From Ignavibacteria bacterium (GTDB lineage Bacteria; Bacteroidota; Ignavibacteria; Ignavibacteriales; Ignavibacteriaceae): a DNA stretch of 9,528 bases. Made by a program: the position numbers and the translations under genes. The notes under the pieces are model-generated. The model made no database searches. It was given only the letters and a program-made list of their open reading frames with translations, and was not told where the DNA came from. Of the stretch, positions 1-6,478 are shown piece after piece. The stretch lies in the NCBI GenBank assembly GCA_030648225.1, contig JAUSIA010000431.1, positions 1 to 9,528 of the forward strand. Direction: 5' to 3'. Numbering within the stretch: position 1 is the first letter of the stretch; the number at the start of each line of letters is the position of its first letter.

Positions 1-1
1 A

Positions 2-652
2 TTTTCCCAGCTTCCCGCAGAAAAGTTTTTTTTTGATTATATAATAAATGGTATTGGATTAAAAAAAATTATTATCGGTTACGATTTTCACTTTGGAAAA
101 GGAAGAGGCGGAAGCATCGAAACAATAATCGAAATGGGTAAAAAAAATAACTTCAAAGTAGAGAAAGTTGGAGAAGTTACTCGTAATGGAAATAAAATCA
201 GCAGCACTGAAATCCGAAAAGATTTAAGTGAAGGAGATATTGAGCTCGTTAATGGATTACTCGGACGAAATTATTCTTTCAGTGGTATTGTAGTTCATGG
301 AGATAAAAGAGGCAGAACACTTGGATTTCCGACTGCAAATATTAAAATAGATGATGAAGATAAACTTCTGCCTGCTCTCGGTATTTACGTGGTGGAATTT
401 TTTGTAGAGGGAAATAAATATTACGGATTATTAAGTGTAGGAAAAAGACCAACTTTTTATAATGAAGGAAACATTGTCCCTGAAGTTTATATATATGATT
501 TTGATGAAGATATTTATGATGAATACGTAACAGTGAACGTTATTGAAAGATTAAGAGGAGAAGAAAAATTTTCATCTGTTGAAAATCTGGTAAAACAAAT
601 GAATAAAGATAAAGAAGCTGGTTTAAAAATATTAAGTGAGCTAATTAATTGA
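2..652 (+). CDS. ribF: Bifunctional riboflavin kinase / FAD synthetase, C-terminal part (5' end outside window)
   Basis: This cytosolic enzyme phosphorylates riboflavin to FMN and adenylylates FMN to FAD. The frame is open from base 2, so the ATG at 134 is internal and the true start lies upstream; 217 codons of a protein usually near 310 are present. The end of the N-terminal nucleotidyltransferase (FAD synthetase) domain shows GYDFHFGKGR at bases 77-106 and ISSTEIR at 197-217. The C-terminal flavokinase domain follows, with GRTLGFPTAN ending at base 340, GKRPTF, and EVYIYDF, whose Glu (482-484) aligns with the family's catalytic glutamate. It ends with the usual R-x-E-x-KF helix region. The neighbouring rpsO and pnp match the conserved truB-ribF-rpsO-pnp order. 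No truncation or frameshift is visible apart from the window edge. Confidence 0.96.
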   Translation, partial: FSQLPAEKFFFDYIINGIGLKKIIIGYDFHFGKGRGGSIETIIEMGKKNNFKVEKVGEVTRNGNKISSTEIRKDLSEGDIELVNGLLGRNYSFSGIVVHGDKRGRTLGFPTANIKIDDEDKLLPALGIYVVEFFVEGNKYYGLLSVGKRPTFYNEGNIVPEVYIYDFDEDIYDEYVTVNVIERLRGEEKFSSVENLVKQMNKDKEAGLKILSELIN

Positions 653-665
653 GGTTATATTCTAT

Positions 666-736
666 TCTTAATCGTAATCATAATCGTACCCATAATCGGA
701 TTAAAAAATCGAGTAAGATTATGATTACGATTAAGA
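666..736. repeat. Perfect 20-bp inverted repeat built of NTAATC hexamers (copy 1)
   Basis: The left arm 666-685 and right arm 717-736 are exact reverse complements over 20 bp, with a 31-base spacer. The left arm runs in 6-bp steps: TTAATC (668), GTAATC (674), ATAATC (680), a divergent GTACCC (686), then ATAATC (692). The right arm gives GATTAT, GATTAC, GATTAA from 717. The downstream CTCTTTTT (737-744) means the structure could also end ribF transcription, although the stem is AT-rich and the loop long. The same hexamer layout recurs at 3304-3351. Confidence 0.75.
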
Positions 737-763
737 CTCTTTTTCATAATTTGAATAATTAAT

Positions 764-807
764 TAATCCCGGTATCCGCCGGTTGACTGACAGGATTTCT
801 GGGATTA
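764..807. repeat. Imperfect dyad in the rpsO leader region
   Basis: TAATCCC (764-770) is complementary to GGGATTA (801-807), and inside it ATCC (774-777) is complementary to GGAT (793-796), separated by a small internal loop. The segment is clearly more GC-rich than the surrounding gap and contains two CCGG tetramers (769 and 779). It could be an operator, a structured leader for S15 autoregulation, or a dispersed repeat. I cannot match it to a known S15 leader class, and its right arm overlaps the -10 box of the proposed promoter. Confidence 0.4.
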
Positions 808-811
808 TATC
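783..811 (+). promoter_or_regulatory. Possible sigma70-type promoter for rpsO-pnp
   Basis: TTGACT at 783-788 matches five of six bases of the -35 consensus. A 17-bp spacer leads to TATATC (806-811), a weak -10; TATCAT at 808-813 is a better -10 sequence but with a 19-bp spacer. Transcription would start near 818, leaving a leader of only about 20 bases before the rpsO ATG. This is based on consensus only, and lineages of the Bacteroidota group often use different promoter elements. Confidence 0.35.
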
Positions 812-837
812 ATACAACAAAATAAAAGGATAGTTAA

Positions 838-1101
838 ATGACTAAAGAAGAAAAGCTTGAGTTAGTTAAAAAATATGGTACAGGCGAAAATGATACCGGA
901 AGATCTGAAGTACAGATTGCATTGCTTACCAAAAGGATTAATGATCTTACCGATCATTTTAATAAACATATGAAAGACCATCATTCAAGAAGAGGTTTAA
1001 TGATGATGGTTGGTAAAAGAAGAAGACTCCTTGATTATCTTATGAAAAAGGATATTGAGAGATACAGAAGTATAATTAAAGAATTGAATATCAGAAAATA
1101 A
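838..1101 (+). CDS. rpsO: 30S ribosomal protein S15
   Basis: S15 is a primary 16S rRNA-binding protein of the small subunit; it binds the central-domain three-way junction and supports assembly of S6/S18. The 87-residue product has the usual length and the family signatures [12 protein letters not shown] (residues 19-30), [11 protein letters not shown] (44-54) and KRRRLLDYL (60-68). T20, Q26, H40, D47 and S50 line up with the RNA-contacting T21, Q27, H41, D48 and S51 of E. coli S15. An AAAAGGA site ending at 830, seven bases before the ATG, supports the start. The stop codon lies 11 bp before pnp, whose ribosome-binding site touches it, so the two are almost certainly cotranscribed. The dyad at 764-807 is a candidate regulatory site. 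Confidence 0.99.
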   Translation: MTKEEKLELVKKYGTGENDTGRSEVQIALLTKRINDLTDHFNKHMKDHHSRRGLMMMVGKRRRLLDYLMKKDIERYRSIIKELNIRK

Positions 1102-1112
1102 GAGGATTTGAA

Positions 1113-3239
1113 ATGGTTTTAATTAAAGAAACAGATATCGGTGGAAAAAAGTTTTCTATTGAGACTGGAAGATTTGCAAAGCAGGCCAATGGGGCTGTTA
1201 TGGTTAGATACGGTGATACAATGGTGCTTGTTACTGCGGTTGCTGCAGATAGTGCACCTGAAGGAATAGATTACTTTCCTCTCCAGGTTGAATACCGTGA
1301 AAAAACATCTGCTGCAGGAAAAATTCCCGGTGGTTTTATTAAAAGAGAAGGAAGGCCGACAGAGAAAGAAATTCTCAGTGCTAGATTGGTTGACAGACCA
1401 ATAAGACCACTCTTCCCGGAAAATTTTAATAATGAAACGCAGGTAATTGCTCTCGTCTTTTCTTATGATGGTGAAAATGATGCAGATGTTCTTGCGGCAA
1501 CAGGTGCTTCGGCTGCATTATCAATTTCGGATATCCCTTTTGAGGGACCGGTTGCTGAAGTAAGAATAGGCAGAATTAATGGCGAGCTCATTGTTAATCC
1601 CACTCACCAGCAGCTTCAGGAGAGCGAACTTGAACTTGTTGTAGCGGGCACTGCCGATTCAATATTGATGGTTGAAGGAGAAGCAAAAGAGATAAGCGAA
1701 GATGATATGCTTGCTGCTCTTAAATTTGCACAGCAAGAAATAAAGAAACTTGTACAGCTTCAGTTAGATCTTGTTAGTGAAGTTAATAAACAGAAAATGG
1801 AAGTTGCATCTCCTGCTGTTGATGAAGATCTTAAGAAAGATGTTTATGAACTTGCTAATGATAAATTCAAAGAAATAGTCTATTCAATCTTAGCAAAAGA
1901 AGAAAGAAGCCGCAGGAATAAAGAGCTTATTGAATCTGTTCAGAGTGGACTTGCAGAAAAATATCCTGAACAGGAAAAAGTTATTGCTGAAATTTTACAT
2001 GATATGGAAAAGGACCTGATGCGTGAAAGAATTCTTTCAGAAGGTATCAGGCTGGATGGAAGAAATACATCACAAATTCGTCCTATCTCAATTGAAACTG
2101 CTGTGCTGCCGAGAACTCATGGTTCAGCTCTCTTTACAAGAGGAGAAACACAAAGCTTAACAACGGTAACCCTTGGTACGAAGAATGATGAGCAGACCAT
2201 TGAAGGCTTGGTAGAAGAATACACAAAGAAATTCATGCTTCATTATAACTTCCCTCCTTTCAGTGTTGGTGAAGTAGGAAGAATGATGGGAGTTGGCAGG
2301 AGAGAAGTTGGTCATGGTAATCTTGCCGAAAGAGCTTTAAGAATGGTCTTCCCTGAAGTATCTGCTTTTCCTTATACCGTCAGAGTAATTTCAGATATAC
2401 TTGAATCAAATGGTTCATCTTCTATGGCAACTGTGTGTGCAGGTTCTCTTGCATTAATGGATGCCGGAGTTCCTGTTAAAAAAGCTGTTGCAGGTATTGC
2501 TATGGGACTTGTGAAAGAGGATAACCGTTATGCAATATTATCAGATATCCTCGGAAATGAAGATCATCTTGGTGACATGGATTTTAAAGTTGCAGGAACC
2601 AGTGATGGTATTACTGCCTTCCAGATGGATATAAAAATAAAAGGCATCTCTTTCGAAATTATGGAAAAAGCACTTCAGCAGGCTAAGGAAGGAAGAATGC
2701 ATATTCTTGGTGTAATGAATAGTGCATTAGATATTCCAAGAGAACATTTATCTCCTTACGCACCAAGACTACTTACAATGAAAGTTGAAACCGACCAGAT
2801 AGGATTAATAATTGGCCCCGGCGGAAAAACTATTCAAGGTATGCAAAGATTATTTGGTGTTGATATTAATATTGATGATGATGGAACTATCAATATTGCA
2901 TCTCCTAACAGGGATAATGCTGCAAAATGTAAAGAGCATATCAAGAAGATGACAGCCACTCCTGAAGTGGGTGAAGTTTATGATGGCGTTGTAACAAAGA
3001 TAATGGACTTCGGCGCCTTTGTGGAAATCCTTCCGGGCAAAGAAGGATTGTTACATATTTCACAAATAGATAATAAGCGTGTAGCAAAAGTTTCTGATTA
3101 TTTTAAAGAAGGTGATAAAGTTACAGTTAAGCTTGTCAGAGTAGAAAATGGCAAATACTCATTAAGCCGTAAAGAGCTTCTTAAAGACGGCAACCCAAAA
3201 GAACCTGTTGAAGAAGCCAAAAGCACTGTAACAGAATAA
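1113..3239 (+). CDS. pnp: Polyribonucleotide nucleotidyltransferase (PNPase)
   Basis: PNPase is a trimeric cytosolic exoribonuclease that degrades RNA 3' to 5' by phosphorolysis, releasing nucleoside diphosphates, and can run in reverse to add tails. The 708 residues are a normal full length. Domain order is: first RNase PH fold (about 10-140), helical linker (about 145-300), second catalytic RNase PH fold beginning near GIRLDGR, KH domain with GPGG at 568-571, and an S1 domain from about 620 to 690. In ILGNEDHLGDMDFKVAG, D484 and D490 have the spacing of the metal-binding D486 and D492 of E. coli PNPase. The AGAGGA site at 1101-1106 is six bases before the ATG and overlaps the last base of the rpsO stop. 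The reading frame is intact. PNPase often controls its own mRNA, but nothing in the 11-bp gap shows this. Confidence 0.99.
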   Translation: MVLIKETDIGGKKFSIETGRFAKQANGAVMVRYGDTMVLVTAVAADSAPEGIDYFPLQVEYREKTSAAGKIPGGFIKREGRPTEKEILSARLVDRPIRPLFPENFNNETQVIALVFSYDGENDADVLAATGASAALSISDIPFEGPVAEVRIGRINGELIVNPTHQQLQESELELVVAGTADSILMVEGEAKEISEDDMLAALKFAQQEIKKLVQLQLDLVSEVNKQKMEVASPAVDEDLKKDVYELANDKFKEIVYSILAKEERSRRNKELIESVQSGLAEKYPEQEKVIAEILHDMEKDLMRERILSEGIRLDGRNTSQIRPISIETAVLPRTHGSALFTRGETQSLTTVTLGTKNDEQTIEGLVEEYTKKFMLHYNFPPFSVGEVGRMMGVGRREVGHGNLAERALRMVFPEVSAFPYTVRVISDILESNGSSSMATVCAGSLALMDAGVPVKKAVAGIAMGLVKEDNRYAILSDILGNEDHLGDMDFKVAGTSDGITAFQMDIKIKGISFEIMEKALQQAKEGRMHILGVMNSALDIPREHLSPYAPRLLTMKVETDQIGLIIGPGGKTIQGMQRLFGVDINIDDDGTINIASPNRDNAAKCKEHIKKMTATPEVGEVYDGVVTKIMDFGAFVEILPGKEGLLHISQIDNKRVAKVSDYFKEGDKVTVKLVRVENGKYSLSRKELLKDGNPKEPVEEAKSTVTE

Positions 3240-3251
3240 GTTCATTTTATT

Positions 3252-3281
3252 TCAGCCAAAGGCTGATAAGCCTACGGCTTA
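3252..3281. repeat. Twin adjacent 15-base palindromes
   Basis: TCAGCC-AAA-GGCTGA (3252-3266) is followed directly by TAAGCC-TAC-GGCTTA (3267-3281). Each has a perfect 6-bp stem and a 3-base loop with the same GCC/GGC stem base. They start 12 bases after the pnp stop codon, so the transcript's 3' end could form both hairpins, which is a plausible mRNA 3'-end stabiliser. No T-run follows, so neither is a standard terminator. The second shares its C-TAC-G loop with the palindromes upstream of comB. Confidence 0.7.
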
Positions 3282-3303
3282 AATTCATATTACGCATTTA
3301 GTC

Positions 3304-3351
3304 GTAATCGTAATCTTAATCCTGCTCCTAATCGGGTAGGATTACGATTAT
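3304..3351. repeat. NTAATC hexamer inverted repeat (copy 2)
   Basis: The left side reads GTAATC (3304), GTAATC (3310), TTAATC (3316), a divergent CTGCTC (3322), then CTAATC (3328). After GGGTAG the right side reads GATTAC (3340) and GATTAT (3346). This is the same design as copy 1 at 666-736: three hexamers, one divergent hexamer, one more hexamer, a GG-rich turn, then complementary GATTAN hexamers. Pairing is less perfect and the spacer shorter than in copy 1. Confidence 0.7.
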
Positions 3352-3353
3352 GA

Positions 3354-3378
3354 GTCCCGACAAATCGGGACGATTTTA
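3354..3378 (+). terminator. Candidate terminator after pnp
   Basis: GTCCCGA (3354-3360) pairs perfectly with TCGGGAC (3365-3371) around a CAAA loop, and GATTTTA follows. The strong GC stem suits an intrinsic terminator, but the T-run is only four bases. It could instead be a dispersed palindromic repeat or an mRNA 3'-end stabilising hairpin. Its place between pnp and rng fits the end of the rpsO-pnp transcript. Confidence 0.4.
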
Positions 3379-3573
3379 TATGGTAAGGTGATTAGTTAAG
3401 TTTAGTTAAACAAAGGAAGCATTTAGCTGTGGAAAAATTTCTTTTAATATTTTCTTTTCTTATGATTGGCGGATTTATCCTCTATGTGAGAAATGAAAAA
3501 CATTATAGCTATATCCTTCCATTAAAAGAATTATTATTGGAATCAATAATTTCAATCAAAGAGTTTTTTCTTT

Positions 3574-5151
3574 ATGACAAAAGAAATTATAATCAACTCC
3601 TCTTCAACTCAAACACGTGTTGCAATAACCGAAGATGGAAACCTTGTCGACTTCTTTGTCGACTATCCTGAAAACCGTCGTATGGTGGGGGATATTTACC
3701 TGGGGAAAGTTGCAAGAGTTCTGCCCGGTATAAGAGCGGCTTTTATTGATATCGGGATGAAGCATGATGCTTTCCTTCATTTTTCAGATATAGGTGAACG
3801 TACCCAGCAATTCCAGGAAATGCTTGGTGATGATGATTCCGACGTTGATGATGATGATGAAAATCCTAACGATAAAGCAACCCAAACTGTTAAAACTCAA
3901 AGTGAACCAGCAAAAGAACAATTTACTGTCCCAAAACTCAGCAAGGGGCAGGATATTCTTATCCAAATAATTAAAGAACCGGTTAATAATAAAGGTGTAC
4001 GTGTTACATCTTCAATTTCACTTCCCGGAAGATTCTGTGTTCTTCTTCCATTCGATAATAAAGTTGGAGTTTCAAAAAGAATATCCGACTTTAAAGAAAG
4101 AAGAAGACTAAGGTATATCGCAAGAAGTATACTTCCCAAGAATTATGGTTTGATTATAAGAACAGTTGCAAGAAATCAGACAGAAGAAGCGCTCCGCGAT
4201 GACCTTAAGAACCTGATGAAAGCCTGGGCTGAAATTGAAGAAACTGCAAAATCTGAAACACCACCTGCATTGGTTTACCAGGATTTAAATACTACATCAA
4301 GCGTAATAAGAGATTTGTTTTCCTCTGATGTTTCAAAAGTTTTTATTGATTCAAAAAAATTATACAGGCAGATAAAAAATTATGTTCAGCTTGTGCAGCC
4401 TGGTGCAGCAGATAAAATAGAAAATTTCCGCACATCCGATTCAATCTTTGATTCATTTAAGGTTGAAGAGCAGATTAAAATGCTGATGGGAAGAAAAGTC
4501 CCTTTGCCAAGCGGCGGCTATGTTATTATTGAGCATACTGAAGCAATGGTGGTTATTGATGTTAACAGCGGCAGATATGCAAAAAGCAAAGAACAGGAAC
4601 AGAATTCTCTTAAGACTGATCTTGAAGCTTCAAGAGAAATTGCCAGACAACTGCGGCTTAGAGATATTGGTGGAATAATCGTTGTTGATTTTATTGATCT
4701 TGAAGATGAAAGAAACAGGAAAAAAGTTTACGATGAATTAAAAAGGGAATTCAGGAAAGACAGGGCAAAAGTTTCAATTCTACCAATGTCTGATTTCGGA
4801 TTAATTCAGATAACGAGACAGAGAATCCGACAGAATATTATGCAAGCAATGAAAGAAGTCTGTCCTTACTGCTTAGGTACGGGATTGTTAACCAAACATT
4901 CACATCTTGTTTATGATCTTGAAGACTTAATCAGGAAATTGAAGCGACAGACAAAAGAGAGATCTCTCACAATTAAATGCCATTCTATAGTTGCAGATAA
5001 ATTGACTGAAGGTTTCCCCAAAACTATAACCAAACTACGCCTTAAATATTTTATTACTTTAAAAGTTCAGGCTGATGATACGATGCAGCCGGATAAATTT
5101 AAATTTATTTCCAGGAAAACCGGTAAAGAAATTATATTAGAGGCGAGTTAA
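3574..5151 (+). CDS. rng: Ribonuclease G (RNase E/G family)
   Basis: RNase G is an endoribonuclease that prefers 5'-monophosphate RNA and single-stranded AU-rich sites, acting in rRNA maturation and mRNA decay. The 525 residues cover the catalytic half of the family, without the long C-terminal degradosome scaffold of E. coli RNase E. The S1 domain begins near residue 37 (GDIYLGKVARVLPGIRAAFIDIG). D329 in VVIDVNSG and D372 in VVDFIDL are 43 residues apart, as are the catalytic D303 and D346 of RNase E. The zinc-link CPYCLGTG has C430 and C433. An acidic, Asp-rich insertion (about residues 85-100) and a polar linker to 120 interrupt the S1 domain. The ATG follows an in-frame stop closely and has only a weak AAAGAG upstream. 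gcvT starts 11 bp after its stop, suggesting cotranscription. Confidence 0.97.
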   Translation: MTKEIIINSSSTQTRVAITEDGNLVDFFVDYPENRRMVGDIYLGKVARVLPGIRAAFIDIGMKHDAFLHFSDIGERTQQFQEMLGDDDSDVDDDDENPNDKATQTVKTQSEPAKEQFTVPKLSKGQDILIQIIKEPVNNKGVRVTSSISLPGRFCVLLPFDNKVGVSKRISDFKERRRLRYIARSILPKNYGLIIRTVARNQTEEALRDDLKNLMKAWAEIEETAKSETPPALVYQDLNTTSSVIRDLFSSDVSKVFIDSKKLYRQIKNYVQLVQPGAADKIENFRTSDSIFDSFKVEEQIKMLMGRKVPLPSGGYVIIEHTEAMVVIDVNSGRYAKSKEQEQNSLKTDLEASREIARQLRLRDIGGIIVVDFIDLEDERNRKKVYDELKREFRKDRAKVSILPMSDFGLIQITRQRIRQNIMQAMKEVCPYCLGTGLLTKHSHLVYDLEDLIRKLKRQTKERSLTIKCHSIVADKLTEGFPKTITKLRLKYFITLKVQADDTMQPDKFKFISRKTGKEIILEAS

Positions 5152-5162
5152 GAAATATTAAA

Positions 5163-6248
5163 ATGAAAAAAACGAAATTCTATAACGTTCATAAAAAACT
5201 TGGGGCTAAAATTGTTGAGTTTGCCGGATATGAAATGCCGATTCAATATTCTTCAATAATTGCAGAGCATAAAGCAGTAAGAAACTCGATTGGTGTATTT
5301 GATGTTTCCCACATGGGTGAAGTATTTGTTTCAGGAGATAAAGCTCTTGATTTTGTTCAGCATATTACGGTGAATGATGCTTCAAATCTAACGCCCGGGA
5401 AAGTTCAATATTCAGCTATGTGTTATCCCGATGGAGGAATTGTTGATGATCTCCTTGTTTACAGGTTTTCTGAAAATGAATTTATGCTTGTTATTAATGC
5501 ATCAAATATTGATAAAGATTTTCAGTGGATGAATGATAATAATAGATTCGGAGTTAAGCTTGAAAACAGGAGTGATGAATATTCTTTACTTGCTGTCCAG
5601 GGACCAAGATCAAAAGAAGTTTTAAAGAAATTAACTAATGCCGATCTCAATAACCTTGAGTATTATTATTTTATCAAAACTCAGGTTGCAGGAACAGATA
5701 TGATTCTTTCAAGAACAGGATACACTGGTGAACCTGGTTATGAATTATATTTTACCGGCGATGAAAAGAAAGCAGAAGAACTTTGGGATAAGGTTTTTGA
5801 AGCTGGAAACGAATTTGATATTCAGCCAGCAGGACTTGCAGCGAGAGATTCTTTAAGACTTGAAATGGGCTTCTGTTTATATGGAAACGATATTGATAAA
5901 ACAACAAATCCTCTTGAGGCAGGACTTGGATGGATAACTAAACTTACGAAGAGTTATTTTATCGGGAAAGAAAAAATATTAGAAATTAAAAGTAAAGGTT
6001 TAACAAAAAAACTTTGTGGTTTGGTTAGTGAAGAAAAAGCTTTCCCAAGACATGGATATGATATTAACAGCAACGGAAAAATCATTGGTAAAGTAACAAG
6101 CGGAACCGTAAGCCCTGTCCTGGAGAAACCAATTGCATTAGGTTATGTAGATAAAGAATTTTCCAATGAAGGAAGTGAAGTCGGTATTTTAATCAGAGGG
6201 AAAGAAGTCCCGGCACGAGTTGTTAAATTGCCGTTTATAAAAAAATGA
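5163..6248 (+). CDS. gcvT: Aminomethyltransferase, glycine cleavage system T-protein
   Basis: The T-protein transfers the aminomethyl carbon from the lipoyl arm of GcvH to tetrahydrofolate, releasing ammonia and giving 5,10-methylene-THF. The 361 residues are full length. Family landmarks are FAGYEMPIQY (20-29), FDVSHMGE (46-53), GGIVDDLLVY with the catalytic Asp at D95 or D96, SRTGYTGEPGYE (183-194), AGLAARDSLRLEMGF (223-237) and PLEAGLGW (250-257), then a C-terminal barrel domain with GKVTSGTVSP. These support true GcvT over the related YgfZ or dimethylglycine dehydrogenases, which lack this full set. The start is 11 bp after rng, with no strong Shine-Dalgarno site, so translation may be coupled to rng. 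No gcvH or gcvP is in the window, and there is no room upstream for a glycine riboswitch. Confidence 0.97.
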   Translation: MKKTKFYNVHKKLGAKIVEFAGYEMPIQYSSIIAEHKAVRNSIGVFDVSHMGEVFVSGDKALDFVQHITVNDASNLTPGKVQYSAMCYPDGGIVDDLLVYRFSENEFMLVINASNIDKDFQWMNDNNRFGVKLENRSDEYSLLAVQGPRSKEVLKKLTNADLNNLEYYYFIKTQVAGTDMILSRTGYTGEPGYELYFTGDEKKAEELWDKVFEAGNEFDIQPAGLAARDSLRLEMGFCLYGNDIDKTTNPLEAGLGWITKLTKSYFIGKEKILEIKSKGLTKKLCGLVSEEKAFPRHGYDINSNGKIIGKVTSGTVSPVLEKPIALGYVDKEFSNEGSEVGILIRGKEVPARVVKLPFIKK

Positions 6249-6280
6249 TTTTTAAATATAAGTTAAGATATTCTTTTGTT

Positions 6281-6297
6281 AATCCTCTACGAGGATT
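6281..6297 (+). repeat. 17-base palindrome, copy 1 (AATCCTC-TAC-GAGGATT)
   Basis: A perfect 7-bp stem closes a TAC loop; the opposite strand reads C-GTA-G at the tip. TTGGTAG follows, resembling the TGGTTTG that follows copy 2. It lies 33 bases after the gcvT stop codon. Confidence 0.8.
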
Positions 6298-6334
6298 TGG
6301 TAGTTATCCTGTATTAAATGTTTTTACAATAATT

Positions 6335-6351
6335 AAACCTCTACGAGGTTT
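6335..6351 (+). repeat. 17-base palindrome, copy 2 (AAACCTC-TAC-GAGGTTT)
   Basis: This has a perfect 7-bp stem and TAC loop. It differs from copy 1 only at stem pair 3 (A:T instead of T:A), with both sides changed. It directly follows the left 14-bp arm of the larger inverted repeat. Confidence 0.8.
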
Positions 6352-6424
6352 GGTTTGAAAAATTCTTTTTGTGAATATTCTCTTGAATTTCTTTAGCATA
6401 ATTTTTTGAAAATTTTAGAAACAA

Positions 6425-6441
6425 CATCATCGTAGATGATG
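6425..6441 (-). repeat. 17-base palindrome, copy 3 (CATCATC-GTA-GATGATG)
   Basis: A perfect 7-bp stem closes a GTA loop, so the TAC loop is on the - strand. Compared with copy 2 on the reverse strand, stem pairs 1, 3 and 5 differ, and each change is matched by its partner. It directly precedes the right 14-bp arm of the larger inverted repeat. Confidence 0.8.
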
Positions 6442-6478
6442 AATTATTGTAAAAATAAAATATCTATATCAAAATTAT

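Larger units (their letters stand above)
3240..3573 (+). other. pnp-rng gap: palindromes, repeat copy, terminator-like hairpin, doubtful short reading frame
   Basis: This 334-bp stretch holds no gene I can support firmly. In order it contains twin 15-base palindromes (3252-3281), the second NTAATC hexamer repeat (3304-3351), a GC-rich hairpin (3354-3371), and a direct repeat of TTAGTTAA at 3392 and 3402. A GTG-started frame at 3429 has an AAAGGAAG site nine or ten bases upstream. It begins MEKFLLIFSFLMIGGFILYV, which resembles one membrane helix, and runs 80 codons to 3671, overlapping the start of rng by 98 bases in another frame. Its last 30 or so residues are an out-of-frame reading of rng, so it is either a short leader frame or chance. 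The rng frame has a stop just upstream at 3547-3549, so rng cannot extend into this gap. Confidence 0.6.
6321..6455. repeat. 135-bp inverted repeat enclosing two palindromes
   Basis: TTTTTACAATAATT (6321-6334) is the exact reverse complement of AATTATTGTAAAAA (6442-6455). Each 14-bp arm directly abuts a 17-base palindrome (6335-6351 and 6425-6441). Taking arm plus palindrome, the two 31-base ends match at 25 positions, and all six differences sit in the palindrome stems as three compensated pairs. Similarity continues faintly inward (GTTT, two bases, AAAATT on both sides). This looks like two copies of one repeat unit in opposite orientation, or a small non-autonomous mobile element; no coding sequence lies inside and no target-site duplication was identified. 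Confidence 0.7.

Noticed and set aside
134..652. ATG at 134 as the start of a complete 172-residue gene
   Set aside because: The same frame is open back to base 2 and encodes conserved FAD synthetase sequence (DFHFGKGR), so the ATG is internal to ribF.
653..837. A small gene or tRNA between ribF and rpsO
   Set aside because: No convincing coding frame or tRNA cloverleaf is visible; the gap is filled by the hexamer inverted repeat, the dyad and the promoter candidate.
3784..4139. Two minus-strand open frames inside rng (3784-3966 and 3897-4139)
   Set aside because: They lie opposite conserved RNase G coding sequence, resemble no family I know, and are chance frames.
5152..5162. Glycine riboswitch before gcvT
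   Set aside because: Only 11 bases separate gcvT from rng, which leaves no space for the aptamer.
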